DNA from: Alteribacter aurantiacus DSM 18675
Lineage (GTDB): Bacteria > Bacillota > Bacilli > Bacillales > Salisediminibacteriaceae
Reading direction: 5' to 3'
DNA: 64,000 nucleotides
Assembly: GCF_000429705.1 (NCBI RefSeq)
Contig: NZ_KE386941.1
Span: forward strand, 868,001 to 932,000
The notes under the pieces: generated by a model
What the model was told of the DNA's origin: nothing
The model's database searches: none
Seen by the model: only the letters and a program-made list of their open reading frames with translations
Translations under genes and position numbers: made by a program
Shown here: one piece after another, positions 52,659-61,253 of the stretch
Layout: the number at the start of each line of letters is the position of its first letter
How positions within the stretch are numbered: position 1 is the first letter of the stretch

Positions 52659-53210
52659 ATGACTGAATATGTAGAAGTAGAACCGATGCTAAAGCAAATA
52701 AAGACCACAAAAGAACTTTCAGAGCTTGGTTTTCATTGCTTAAGCCATTTATATGATCATGGTGATGAAGAGGAAGAGTTTGATGAAGGGCGTTTTTCTC
52801 ATTGTTGGATTTGGACAAATGGATTCTTAAGAATCGTTGTCAAAGATTTAGACGATGAAAATTGCGAAATTGTAGGAGAGTTTACGGAGGAGACGATCCA
52901 AGATATTATTCGAAATCAATGGAAACGAGCCGACGAAAAACGTCTTGTTAATACGAGCGATTTTTCTGAATTGGATGAAGGGGAATTTATGAAAGTGTCC
53001 GTCGTGTTTCGTTTAGGGAGAAAGTATAAAATCGAGACGAAAGTAGAAGTTAGCCATTATGATGACAAAACGACCGCGATTGACATTGCAAAAGTCATGC
53101 TTTCATCCGACTTAGGACTCAATATTGATTTCATTTGCGAGTCATTGAATATCAACTCGTATGATGAGCGATATGTCAAAGTACAAAAGCTTGAAAAATC
53201 AACCATGTAA
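52659..53210 (+). CDS. Hypothetical acidic protein
   Basis: The 183-residue protein begins MTEYVEVEPMLKQIKTTKEL at ATG 52659, ten bases after GGGAG. It is rich in Glu and Asp (EEEEFDEGRF, KDLDDENCE) and has no membrane segment. The centre reads FMKVSVVFRLGRKYKIETKVEV. I do not recognise a family. The ribosome binding site lies in the 3' arm of a stem whose 5' arm, AGGAGCACTCC, lies at 52602, reminiscent of the ykuD upstream hairpin. It probably has its own promoter or is read from ykuD. Confidence 0.65.
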   Translation: MTEYVEVEPMLKQIKTTKELSELGFHCLSHLYDHGDEEEEFDEGRFSHCWIWTNGFLRIVVKDLDDENCEIVGEFTEETIQDIIRNQWKRADEKRLVNTSDFSELDEGEFMKVSVVFRLGRKYKIETKVEVSHYDDKTTAIDIAKVMLSSDLGLNIDFICESLNINSYDERYVKVQKLEKSTM

Positions 53211-53285
53211 CCCTGAAGCCGTTCAAAATTCGGCTTCTATTGTTTTTTTACGCTGATTTCGTAAGGATTGTTGCATATATATAAG

Positions 53286-53480
53286 AAAAGTTGAAGAAGA
53301 AGGACTTGAGACTCCTGTGGTCATGGGGGCAATGGAAGATACGAGGGATCACATCACAAATAAGCTTCGAGGCAGACGTCTAAAAGCATAGGCAGCAGAG
53401 GAAGAAGCACGTTTGTGCCTATTGAGGCTTTCTAGCACCGCCACGGAAAGCGAAGGGCTCGTACTTCAACCACCATTCTA
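53286..53480. repeat. Dispersed element remnant, related to the interior of copy B
   Basis: GAGACTCCTGTGG, GCAGACGTCTAAAAGCATA, GAGGAAGAAGCACG and CGGAAAGCGAAGG appear in the same order as the related segments of the element at 3467-3826. The GAGGCTGGGAC-type ends are not seen. It fills the 53211-53554 gap, which has no open frame. Confidence 0.5.
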
Positions 53481-53554
53481 GTGTGATAAAGCAGGGATAG
53501 GAAGGTTTATGTCGAATGGAATAGGGAGACGTTACAAAAGAAGGAGCGATCACA

Positions 53555-54205
53555 ATGCAGATTAAATCTCACTACCTACAAAAAAGAAATGTTAAAACAG
53601 TTGATGAAACAATGAATGTTAAGGAAACACTGGATTTTATACAAAAGACAGGCTTCCGCTGTGTACCTGTATTATCAGGTGACGGTAAATACCTAGGAAA
53701 CATTTATAAAACCCACTTATATGAACACCTATACAGAGATTCTCTTGATCCGAATGAACCGGTCACCTCTTTGTTATCAGATAAAGATAAAGCAATTAAT
53801 GAGAAAGCGTCCTTTTTCAGTGTTTTCTTTACGATTCGCCAAGTTCCATATTTAGCTGTTATCGGTGAAGACAATGAATTTAAAGGCATCCTTACTCACG
53901 GTAAGATTTTGGATATCCTTGAGAATGCTTGGGCCGTGGGACATAGTAGCTATGCCATCACGTTATCATTGGAGGAGTACAAAGGGTCCCTTCATGATAT
54001 TGTAACCACACTCACGAAAGTAACGGATATAAGGAGCTTCATCACACTTGATAGTGATCGTACGTTTATGCGCCGATGTGTCGTCACTTTGCCGAGCGAA
54101 ACAACGGAACAAGAGCTAGAAAAAATTGTTCGACATATCGAAAACAATCACTTCAGAGTGATACACATTGAAAATGAAAAATCCTATGCGGCAGAAAGTA
54201 AGTAA
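53555..54205 (+). CDS. CBS-pair and ACT-like domain protein (CbpA-type c-di-AMP binding protein)
   Basis: The 216-residue protein has a CBS pair at about 1-125: KTVDETMNVKETLDFIQKTGFRC with VPVLSGDGKYLG, then LAVIGEDNEFKGILTHGKILDIL. An ACT-like domain follows (ITLSLEEYKGSLHDIVTTLT, about 140-210). This order matches the CbpA group of Listeria and Bacillus relatives, described as cyclic-di-AMP binding. Binding is not visible in the sequence. ATG 53555 follows AGAAGGAGCG. A 47-codon frame overlaps its 3' end. Confidence 0.75.
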   Translation: MQIKSHYLQKRNVKTVDETMNVKETLDFIQKTGFRCVPVLSGDGKYLGNIYKTHLYEHLYRDSLDPNEPVTSLLSDKDKAINEKASFFSVFFTIRQVPYLAVIGEDNEFKGILTHGKILDILENAWAVGHSSYAITLSLEEYKGSLHDIVTTLTKVTDIRSFITLDSDRTFMRRCVVTLPSETTEQELEKIVRHIENNHFRVIHIENEKSYAAESK

Positions 54206-54329
54206 AAACAAGTTGCACGAGATACAAGCGTCTGATAGCTGGCGTGAAATAAACTTGGATCTGTTCGTTGGAGCTAAACGTGAAAAAAGCTCCACCAAAG
54301 AAGTTGAGATGGACATTGCTGAACATTGA
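54186..54329 (+). CDS. Possible 47-residue protein overlapping the CBS gene end
   Basis: A frame starts at ATG 54186 inside the preceding gene (20-base overlap) and stops at 54327-54329, the first base of the following terminator stem. The product is charged and protein-like (MRQKVSKNKLHEIQASDSWR, then EINLDLFVGAKREKSSTKEV). It has no ribosome binding site of its own, so it would depend on coupling to the CBS gene. The tight fit to the terminator is the main support. I recognise no family. Confidence 0.3.
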   Translation: MRQKVSKNKLHEIQASDSWREINLDLFVGAKREKSSTKEVEMDIAEH

Positions 54330-54371
54330 AAAAGCTGAGAGAAGTGGATTTCCACTTTTCTCAGCTTTTTA
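54329..54371 (+). terminator. Intrinsic terminator after the CBS gene
   Basis: AAAAAGCTGAGAGAAGTGGA pairs with TCCACTTTTCTCAGCTTTTT with one mismatch. It also faces the convergent M20 gene ending at 54425. Confidence 0.93.
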
Positions 54372-54424
54372 TGTTTGTTTATGTGAAGGAATTTACGTAA
54401 AATTGGCAAATGATTTGATTAATC

Positions 54425-55582
54425 TCATGCTTTACATTCTAGTTTAATGTCTTCGAGCAATGACTCGTCTGTTAAAATACGTAACCCGGTCAAGGCCATT
54501 GCTTTTGCTCCTGTATACATACCTTCAAAGCCGCTTCTACTTAGGCTAGCGTCTCTAAACTCTCTTGTATGGCCTATAATAGGGGTTTCACTAATCTTAA
54601 TATAAGGATGAATGGAAGGAACCTTATGACTTACATTCCCCATGTCCAAGGATCCTCCGCCTACTTTTTCTTTAATTTCTTTTTTATCGACACCAAGCTC
54701 AAGTAAGCTTTCTGTGAATGCATCTGATAACGCGTTGTTTGTGATCATGTTGTCATAGGAGTACTCGTAATTGGAGATTGAAAGCTGAGCCCCTGTTGCG
54801 AGAGCTGCTCCTTTTGCACAGTTTTTAACTTTTTCCACCACTTGATTAACGGAATCTCGGGTAGACGCGCGAACGTAAAAGTGGGCTACCGCATAATCCG
54901 GCACCACATTGGCAGCTTTGCCTCCTTCGGGAATGACACCGTGAATTCGAACATCTGGCGTAACATGCTGTCTTAACGCATTGATTCCGTTAAAAGTTTG
55001 AATCACCGCATCAAGAGCATTGATCCCTTCTTCCGGAGCCGCTGCTGCATGGGCGGTTTTTCCTGTAAAAGCGAATTCAATTGCATCCATTGCAAGTGAA
55101 CTACCACTTTCCCGATAGTTGCTACTTGGGTGACACATGATGGCTGCATCCAAATGGTCAAAAATCCCTTGTTCGGCCATTGTTACTTTGGCTCCTCGCG
55201 TTTCTTCGGCAGGGGTTCCATAAACATAAACAGCACCGCCTGTGCGGCTTACTTCTTTACTTAAAGCGATTCCTGCAGCCATCCCCATCGTTCCGATTAA
55301 ATTATGTCCGCAGGCATGACCGATCTCAGGAAGGGCGTCGTATTCACTCATAAAGGCAATGCGAGGACCCGGTTTTCCACTATCATAAACAGCTTCAAAG
55401 GCGGTAGGCTGATCAACGATATTTGCTTTAACTTGAAATCCGTATTCTTTTAGAGTTTTTGTTAAGATCTCACAAGCTTTGAATTCCTCATTACCAAGCT
55501 CAGGGTTTTTTCCTATGTACTGACTGATTTCGTACATATGTTCTTTAAAATCTTCAAAATGACTTAAAAGTGTCGTGCTCAT
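54425..55582 (-). CDS. M20D family amidohydrolase/peptidase (AbgB-like)
   Basis: The 385-residue protein has the M20D features: YDALPEIGHACGHNLIGTMG near 95-114 with the conserved Cys and His metal ligands, GTPAEETRGAKV near 133, and a lid domain from about 180 (FAFTGKTAHAAAAPEEGINA). HTREFRDAS near the end holds the last His. These proteins hydrolyse aminoacyl amides such as p-aminobenzoyl-glutamate or acyl-amino acids. The substrate here is unknown. ATG 55582 follows GAGGGG. It is a single gene. Confidence 0.87.
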   Translation of the reverse strand: MSTTLLSHFEDFKEHMYEISQYIGKNPELGNEEFKACEILTKTLKEYGFQVKANIVDQPTAFEAVYDSGKPGPRIAFMSEYDALPEIGHACGHNLIGTMGMAAGIALSKEVSRTGGAVYVYGTPAEETRGAKVTMAEQGIFDHLDAAIMCHPSSNYRESGSSLAMDAIEFAFTGKTAHAAAAPEEGINALDAVIQTFNGINALRQHVTPDVRIHGVIPEGGKAANVVPDYAVAHFYVRASTRDSVNQVVEKVKNCAKGAALATGAQLSISNYEYSYDNMITNNALSDAFTESLLELGVDKKEIKEKVGGGSLDMGNVSHKVPSIHPYIKISETPIIGHTREFRDASLSRSGFEGMYTGAKAMALTGLRILTDESLLEDIKLECKA

Positions 55583-55756
55583 TTGTAAAATCCCCTCTCA
55601 TAAAACAACCATTATCATTATTTTTCTTCGTAATAACATTACGAACATAAGTACATATGTTGTACATTTTATAATGCTAACCACCAAAAGAAAAGGAGTG
55701 AGGCGCAAGGGAGAAAAATAAATAAAAAAGTATGAACCTTATGCAAGATTCATACC

Positions 55757-55775
55757 AAAAAAGGGGTCAGACCCC
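55757..55775 (-). terminator. Terminator for the GNAT gene at 55837
   Basis: On the minus strand GGGGTCTGACCCC is followed by TTTTTT. The hairpin repeat copy 3 lies between the stop codon and this terminator. Confidence 0.8.
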
Positions 55776-55790
55776 GCACAATGACATTAG

Positions 55791-55836
55791 AGAAGGCATT
55801 GAAAAAGTTAAAGATCGAACTTTTTCAGTGCCTTCT
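55791..55836. repeat. Hairpin repeat with AAAGATCG loop, copy 3
   Basis: AGAAGGCATTGAAAAAGTT pairs with AACTTTTTCAGTGCCTTCT around AAAGATCG, with one G-T wobble. It abuts the stop codon of the minus-strand gene at 55837. Confidence 0.85.
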
Positions 55837-56349
55837 TTACATGGCGGGGGTCCAATATATTTTTCCGTGCTTTTCATGTTTGGATAACTTCACTTTGAAA
55901 TAGTGTTTTTCGTAAAAATGTACGAGACGATCAATATGATCCCAGTCTCTTTTAACAATGTTTCCTTTTATTGCGTGAACATTTTGGTTAGTGGCATGTT
56001 GCTTAAGATAATCCATACAAACTGAGCCGTATCCTTTGTTTTCTTCACCGCGGATGTCATCAATTTGGATTGTATGATGGTCTGTATACTGTGCGTGAAT
56101 AGAGAAGTCCCAATTTCCGAGAAAAGGAGATGTGCAATCGTGCAACATGATCTTGCATGTATCATTATTTTCACTTGCATATACGATAACCCAATTTTCA
56201 TCTTTGGTTTGATCGATGCCTAATACAGAAAAGCGTTTCGCAATTTCTTTTACGTTTTCTTGCATCCTGAAAAGTTGGAATTCAAGCTCGGATTTTTCTT
56301 TTAAAAGTTCGTCCTTGGATTTCTCAGCTTCTTGTTGTAGAAGTAACAT
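55837..56349 (-). CDS. Coiled-coil protein with GNAT-like domain
   Basis: The 170-residue protein starts at ATG 56349 after GAGGAGG. The first 45 residues form a Glu/Lys-rich helix likely to be a coiled coil (EAEKSKDELLKEKSELEFQL). The C-terminal part has the acetyl-CoA binding signature of GNAT acetyltransferases, IRGEENKGYGSVCMDYL with R-x-x-(E)-N-K-G-Y-G, and a final RLVHFYEKHYFKV, which is the NxxxxxFYxKxGF-type motif. The target is unknown. The hairpin repeat copy 3 forms its immediate 3' end. Confidence 0.75.
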   Translation of the reverse strand: MLLLQQEAEKSKDELLKEKSELEFQLFRMQENVKEIAKRFSVLGIDQTKDENWVIVYASENNDTCKIMLHDCTSPFLGNWDFSIHAQYTDHHTIQIDDIRGEENKGYGSVCMDYLKQHATNQNVHAIKGNIVKRDWDHIDRLVHFYEKHYFKVKLSKHEKHGKIYWTPAM

Positions 56350-56702
56350 GAAATCCTCCTCACTATAAATTAACTCTCACAGTTTTTGTATTTTACTAGA
56401 GTTTAACCCTAATTTCAAACGTTAGAAAATACTGAAAAAAGTATTAAAACTCCATTCACACTAATTAGCTTGGAATGAAAGAATTAAGCTTCCAATCGTT
56501 AAAGAAACCGTGAAGGTGATGTTAAAAAGTACTTTGTTGGATAGGGGAGCTTCTTCAATTTTTTAAAAAGAAATCAACACAATAAAAAGCCGTCAAGCAT
56601 ACATCACTTGACGGCGATCATTTTCATATCTAAATGTTTCGATAAAATCTCGATCCTACCTAGTAATACAAGCTATGCTCCATGTATTACTACTAGATCC
56701 TT
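56350..56702. other. Intergenic region with two hairpins
   Basis: GCCGTCAAG pairs with CTTGACGGC (56589-56615), with a T-run on the minus strand, and is the terminator of sodC. TAGTAATACA pairs with TGTATTACTA (56661-56692) and lies between the sodC stop and that terminator. The remainder is AT rich and holds no supported gene. Confidence 0.6.
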
Positions 56703-57389
56703 TTATTGCTCAACTTTTACAACCACACCACAAGCAGCTCGATCACCGGCATCACCGGTTTTTAGTGTTTGTTCATCAGGTCCTGGTGTATCTTGTTTTG
56801 AAGACTGATAACGATCGGGAATGTGGGCAAAGTTGTCCGGGTCTTCATGAATAATGACAGCTACATCGTCTTCAATCAGTTGTTCAGGAGTAAAGCGATC
56901 GAGTTTTGAAACAAGGTAGCCTTTTCCATTTTCCGTTACAAAAATGGAAGGCATGTCTCCTGAGTGCCGATCATGTGAATGAGAACCAGGGTTATAGTGT
57001 CCACCTGCGCTCATGAACGCTCCTTCTTCTGCATCCGCTTCACAGATACCGTTTTCATGGATGTGGAAGCCATGGAATCCAGATGAAAAGCTTTCCACAT
57101 TAGCTTTCACCATAACGGCGTTTTCAGTTGAATAAAAAGAAACCGACCCAACATTCTCCCCATCCGTATTTTCCATAACTGCCTGAGCCTTAAGCTCTCC
57201 TTTGTGGTTTCCAGATGAAAACGTTTCTACTACATCGGCATCAGTCTTGGAAATTCCATGATCCATGACGCCATGACCGTTATTTGGTTTATGATCGACG
57301 TCACTTGTCTGATCGTTGTCCCCTCCGCATCCTGACAACACAACAAACGAGAGAACTGAAAGTATAAAGATGGCTCCATTGATTTTCAT
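56703..57389 (-). CDS. sodC: Superoxide dismutase Cu/Zn-type lipoprotein
   Basis: The 228-residue product has a lipoprotein signal with LSGC at about 18-21. The Cu,Zn-SOD domain spans about 65-228: GFHGFHIHENGICEADAEEG, AGGHYNPGSHSHDRHSGDMP, split as GGHYNPGSHSHDRHSGDMP, and TGDAGDRAACGVVVKVE. The copper and zinc His ligands (HxH, His in GGHYNP, HSGD) and both disulfide cysteines are present. An Asp/His-rich linker (VDHKPNNGHGVMDHG) precedes the domain. It is anchored on the outer face of the membrane. It is similar to B. subtilis YojM. ATG 57389 follows AAGGAAGTGA. Confidence 0.92.
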   Translation of the reverse strand: MKINGAIFILSVLSFVVLSGCGGDNDQTSDVDHKPNNGHGVMDHGISKTDADVVETFSSGNHKGELKAQAVMENTDGENVGSVSFYSTENAVMVKANVESFSSGFHGFHIHENGICEADAEEGAFMSAGGHYNPGSHSHDRHSGDMPSIFVTENGKGYLVSKLDRFTPEQLIEDDVAVIIHEDPDNFAHIPDRYQSSKQDTPGPDEQTLKTGDAGDRAACGVVVKVEQ

Positions 57390-57553
57390 TTAGGTCACTT
57401 CCTTGTATGTATTTTTACGTTAGCAGGATTGACCATGATTATAAAAATTAAACGGTCTCCACCATATTAGAGCATTTTTGTTTTCATTTAAGTGGGGTAG
57501 ACTGTAGTATAAATAGAGTGGAAAATAATAACGTGAAAAGGTGAACACATACA

Positions 57554-58606
57554 ATGAAAATACAAGTGGATGTTGTACAAGGAAGAGGTTCTCCTTTCGA
57601 ATTCGGAAAAAAACAAGGAATAAAATTAAAAGAGATGCCTCTTTTTAGAACGCATGAAAAGAGACGGAAACGATCGATGAGATCATATGATACCAAAATA
57701 GTAGAAGCGAAAAGATGGTTTATGGAATTGGCACCAGAATTATGGGAAGAACTTGAGGGCTTAGCTGAAGGAATCGGATGGTCTTTAGAAGATACCGTCC
57801 ACGAATACGGAGGTTATCAGCAAGATTGGAAAAAATCAGGCTGTTCGACATTCATGATTAACGGCATTTACGGTAGAAATTACGATTATCACCCTAAAAC
57901 CTATGACGGGCGTTTTGTATTATGGCAACCGAGCACTGCCAACGGGTATGCGTCGATCGGGTTTGCTCAACGAATGATCGGAAGAATGGACGGTATGAAT
58001 GAAAAAGGGCTTGCTTCTGGCTACCATTTTGTCAATCGAGTGAGGCCGGGAGATGGGTTTATTTGTACAACTATTAATCGGTTTCTGTTAAATCATTGCA
58101 GGGATGTAAACGAAGCAACAGCGATGTTAAATGAAATTCCACACCGTCACGCCTTTAATTACTCCCTTGCAGACGCTTCGGGAAATAGTGTTGTTATTGA
58201 AGCTTCATCAAAAGGAGTCCGTGCATCTGAAAATCGGACAAGCTGTACAAACCATTTTGTCTTAAAACAATCAGAGAATCGACATCGAATCGAAGAGTCA
58301 GTGGAAAGGCTCAGTAAATTAGAGAAGTATGTTGAAACTAATCCAGATGCAAAAACATGCTTTTATTATTTAAATCATGAAACATACGGTATTGCTAAAC
58401 GAGATTACGAAAATTGGTCTGGCACAATCCATACAGCCTGCTATGATACCACGAATAGACAAGTTTATTGTGGAGTAGGGGTTAACGCACAGCCCGTTCA
58501 TTTTTCTTTTGATGAGTGGTTGAACGGTAGAAACAATTTAATTAAAAAAGTAAAAGGTAACATACCCGGTTCCAAAACCGGTGACCATTTGCAATTAAAC
58601 GTTTGA
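57554..58606 (+). CDS. C45 family Ntn hydrolase/acyltransferase (choloylglycine-hydrolase-like)
   Basis: The 350-residue protein carries the self-processing Cys97 in KKSGCSTFMINGIYGRNYDY, the C45/acyl-CoA:6-APA acyltransferase pattern. Next come RMIGRMDGMNEKGLASGYHF and FNYSLADASGNSVVIEASS, then TNHF. In family members the Cys becomes the N-terminal nucleophile after autocleavage and removes acyl groups from amides. The substrate is unknown. No signal peptide is seen. ATG 57554 follows AAAAGGTG. The CDF gene begins 9 bases downstream, starting a three-gene operon. Confidence 0.85.
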   Translation: MKIQVDVVQGRGSPFEFGKKQGIKLKEMPLFRTHEKRRKRSMRSYDTKIVEAKRWFMELAPELWEELEGLAEGIGWSLEDTVHEYGGYQQDWKKSGCSTFMINGIYGRNYDYHPKTYDGRFVLWQPSTANGYASIGFAQRMIGRMDGMNEKGLASGYHFVNRVRPGDGFICTTINRFLLNHCRDVNEATAMLNEIPHRHAFNYSLADASGNSVVIEASSKGVRASENRTSCTNHFVLKQSENRHRIEESVERLSKLEKYVETNPDAKTCFYYLNHETYGIAKRDYENWSGTIHTACYDTTNRQVYCGVGVNAQPVHFSFDEWLNGRNNLIKKVKGNIPGSKTGDHLQLNV

Positions 58607-58615
58607 GGTGAAAAT

Positions 58616-59518
58616 ATGCTTGCAGAAAAAAACATATTAAAAGTATCCGTTTACGGGGCACTTGTATTTGCACTTGTAGCTATAGTTTGGGGAGTATTGG
58701 GCAACTCTCAGATGATTTTATTTGACGGTCTCTATTCATTAATCAGTGTGGCATTGTCATTCTTCTCTCTTTTATCAGCATCCTTTATTCAAAAAGCGGA
58801 TTATAAACGTTTTCCGTTTGGAAAAGAAATGCTTGAGCCGATTGTTATTCTTTCGAAATACGTAGTGATACTACTACTATGTTTGTACGCTTTATCATCT
58901 GCCCTATCTGATTTATTAGCAGGTGGCCGGGTAGTAGACCCTGGAATGGCATTGATTTATGCCATACTTGCCACAATTGGGTGTTATATTGTTTACGTTT
59001 ACCTGAAAAAAAGAAAAAAGAAATTGAACTCAGGATTTGTTGAAGCTGAGGCGAATCAATGGTTAATGGATTGCTATTTAAGCTTTGGTGTCATGCTTGG
59101 ATTTTTAGTGGCCACTTTAATGACATTTACACCTTTTCAATCCCTCATTCCTTATGTTGACCCCCTTATGGTCATCATCGTTGCGGGTTACTTTGTCAAA
59201 GTACCACTTGTGTCTATAAAAGAGCAGCTAAGAGAAGTGCTTGAAATGGCTCCCGAGCCTTTTATTCAAGAAGAAATCGAGCGAGTGACTTATGATCTCG
59301 AAAAAAAATATAACTTTGACGAAACCTTCATCAGAGTGGCGAAAGTCGGTAGCAAACTGTTCATAGAAATCGATTTTATCGTAGACCCAAAAACGTGGGA
59401 ACCAACCGTAAAAGAGCAAGACCAAATTAGAGAGGAACTCTTAGTGAATATTAAAGATGTATCTTATACGAAATGGTTAACGATTTCATTTACTAGTGAT
59501 CGAAAGTGGGCTGTATAA
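58616..59518 (+). CDS. Cation diffusion facilitator family transporter
   Basis: The 300-residue protein has about six helices and the CDF fold. FDGLYSLISVALSFFSLLSA near 37-56 replaces the common HSxxD of helix 2 with DGLYS, and KRFPFGKEMLEPIV follows, a form seen in the MTP-like subgroup. The cytosolic C-terminal domain begins near 210. These exporters move Zn, Fe, Mn or Co out of the cytosol; the metal is not known. It is the second gene of an operon, 9 bases after the Ntn hydrolase and 14 before the serine hydrolase. Confidence 0.87.
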   Translation: MLAEKNILKVSVYGALVFALVAIVWGVLGNSQMILFDGLYSLISVALSFFSLLSASFIQKADYKRFPFGKEMLEPIVILSKYVVILLLCLYALSSALSDLLAGGRVVDPGMALIYAILATIGCYIVYVYLKKRKKKLNSGFVEAEANQWLMDCYLSFGVMLGFLVATLMTFTPFQSLIPYVDPLMVIIVAGYFVKVPLVSIKEQLREVLEMAPEPFIQEEIERVTYDLEKKYNFDETFIRVAKVGSKLFIEIDFIVDPKTWEPTVKEQDQIREELLVNIKDVSYTKWLTISFTSDRKWAV

Positions 59519-59532
59519 GGAGGCGTTAAGTT

Positions 59533-60432
59533 TTGGTAGCTGATAATAAACAAGTAGCTGGTTTTTTAGATGAAGCAAAGGCCAATCCGGTAGATACCTG
59601 TACTGTAACTGTGAATGGAGAGCAGGTGTTCGATTATGAAGCCGAAACAGGAGTCATGCAAAAACATCGGAAAATCAATTCCATAACAAAAAGTATCCTA
59701 TCAATTCTTATAGGAATTGCTATAGATAAAGGGTACTTTGCAGATGAAAATGAGGGGATCACATCGATCCTCAATGCAAACCACTCATATCGATTTAATC
59801 AACGTTCATTGCGAGATTTACTTACAATGACGTCCGGTATTGAATGGGCGGGGAATGAAAAAATGGTAGCTTCCCGAAATTGGGTTTCTTATATTTTGAA
59901 TCAAGATGTTAGAGAAGATCAGGGTTTTTCGTATGTATGCGGAAACTCTCACCTGTTAAGCGCGGTTCTTCAAGAGAAAACATCAATGACTACGTTTGAA
60001 TTTGCAACCCAACATCTCTTTTCATTATTGGAGATTGATGACGTACGATGGAACCAAGATCCTCAAGGTGTAAATACTGGAGGATTCGGAATTCAAATGA
60101 AGCCTGAAGACCTATGGAAATATGGGTCTCTTTATTTAAATAATGGGTTTTGGGAAGGAAAGCGGATTGTAAGTGAGGAATGGGTACAAGAGTCTGTAAA
60201 GGGTAAAGTGAGTACCGACATGGGAAACCAGCGCTATGGTTATCATTGGTGGGTTAACCCAAAGAGTAATCGACTGCCCTATTTTTATTACGCGGCTGGA
60301 AGTGGCGGCCAATATATTTTTGTAGTTCTGGAAAAAGAAATGGTCTGCACCTTTACAGGCAACTTCTCAAGAAAAGAAGGAATTCAACCATTTACATTCT
60401 TTACTCGGTATCTTTTACATGCCTTTGATTGA
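59533..60432 (+). CDS. Serine hydrolase (class C beta-lactamase-like)
   Basis: The 299-residue protein starts at a TTG at 59533, nine bases after AAGGAGG. SITKSILSILIG near 50-61 gives the SxxK motif (Ser50, Lys53). LRDLLTMTSGIEWAG and YVCGNSHLLSAVL follow, the latter in the place of the YxN motif. YAAGSGGQYIFV near 250 is the HxG/KTG-equivalent strand. Members hydrolyse diverse esters or amides and seldom act on beta-lactams. There is no signal peptide, so it is probably cytosolic. It is the last gene of the operon starting at 57554. Confidence 0.85.
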   Translation: MVADNKQVAGFLDEAKANPVDTCTVTVNGEQVFDYEAETGVMQKHRKINSITKSILSILIGIAIDKGYFADENEGITSILNANHSYRFNQRSLRDLLTMTSGIEWAGNEKMVASRNWVSYILNQDVREDQGFSYVCGNSHLLSAVLQEKTSMTTFEFATQHLFSLLEIDDVRWNQDPQGVNTGGFGIQMKPEDLWKYGSLYLNNGFWEGKRIVSEEWVQESVKGKVSTDMGNQRYGYHWWVNPKSNRLPYFYYAAGSGGQYIFVVLEKEMVCTFTGNFSRKEGIQPFTFFTRYLLHAFD

Positions 60433-60475
60433 AAGCACTGGATAGTACAAGCATAACCTTTGCAGTGCCTTTCAC
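60429..60475 (+). terminator. Terminator-like hairpin after the serine hydrolase gene
   Basis: GAAAGCACTG pairs with CAGTGCCTTTC with one bulge around a 22-base loop. No long T-run follows. The arm bases resemble the outer arms of the AAAGATCG hairpin repeats but the core is absent. Confidence 0.5.
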
Positions 60476-60542
60476 TAAAAGGACCTTGGCTCGATCAGAT
60501 TTTAAAAGGTGAAACCCTTCAGCGCTAAAAAGGGGGAATGAA

Positions 60543-61244
60543 ATGACTTGGTTTCACGGAAATCCATCTGAAACGCCGTTTACCATGCTGTCTTATGGAC
60601 ATTTGTTTATGATCATGATTTTAGTCATTGGAATCGTTTTGCTTTACCTGACAAAGAATCAATTAAAACATAAAAACCTTCGAAAATATGAAATTGGGTT
60701 AGCTGTAACGCTAATTGTTTTTGAACTGTCCTATCATAGTTGGCTTTTGTTTACGAACCAATGGGCAGAACGGCATGCGTTGCCTCTTGAATTATGTAAT
60801 ATAAGCTTGGTTCTTATTGTAGTGGTTATGCTCTCAAGACATAAAGCCACCCATTCGATCGTCCTATTTATCGGGGTTGCAGGTGCTCTTCAAGCAATTC
60901 TGACACCTGTTTTATCTTATGGTTTCCCCCATTTTCGATTCTTCCATTTTTTCTATACACACCTCTTTATTATATGGACAGCTGTTTATTTTACTGTGGT
61001 CCACGATTATCGGCCACGATTTATGGATGTCATCAAGGCGATGATTTTCTTGAACGTTTTATTACCTGGTATATTACTGGTTAACCGACTAGTGGATGGA
61101 AACTATTGGTTCCTTTCCGAAAAACCAGCCGGCGGAAGTATGCTTGATTATTTAGGGCCGCACCCGTGGTATATCCTCAGCTTGGAAGCAGTTGCTTTTA
61201 TTCTTTTTATTGTACTTTGGATCATTTTCAGAAAACGAAAATAG
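60543..61244 (+). CDS. TIGR02206 family membrane protein (YwaF-like)
   Basis: The 233-residue protein has seven hydrophobic helices. LLFTNQWAERHALPLELCNI, in parts ALPLELCNISLV near 83, and FHFFYTHLFIIWTAVYF near 139 carry the conserved His and Cys that mark the family. HPWYILSLEAVAFILFIVLW follows at the C-terminus. The resemblance to eukaryotic TMEM164 acyltransferases is known, but bacterial function is not. ATG 60543 follows AAAGGGGG. The GNAT gene follows 9 bases after its stop. Confidence 0.85.
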   Translation: MTWFHGNPSETPFTMLSYGHLFMIMILVIGIVLLYLTKNQLKHKNLRKYEIGLAVTLIVFELSYHSWLLFTNQWAERHALPLELCNISLVLIVVVMLSRHKATHSIVLFIGVAGALQAILTPVLSYGFPHFRFFHFFYTHLFIIWTAVYFTVVHDYRPRFMDVIKAMIFLNVLLPGILLVNRLVDGNYWFLSEKPAGGSMLDYLGPHPWYILSLEAVAFILFIVLWIIFRKRK

Positions 61245-61253
61245 AGGTGACGT

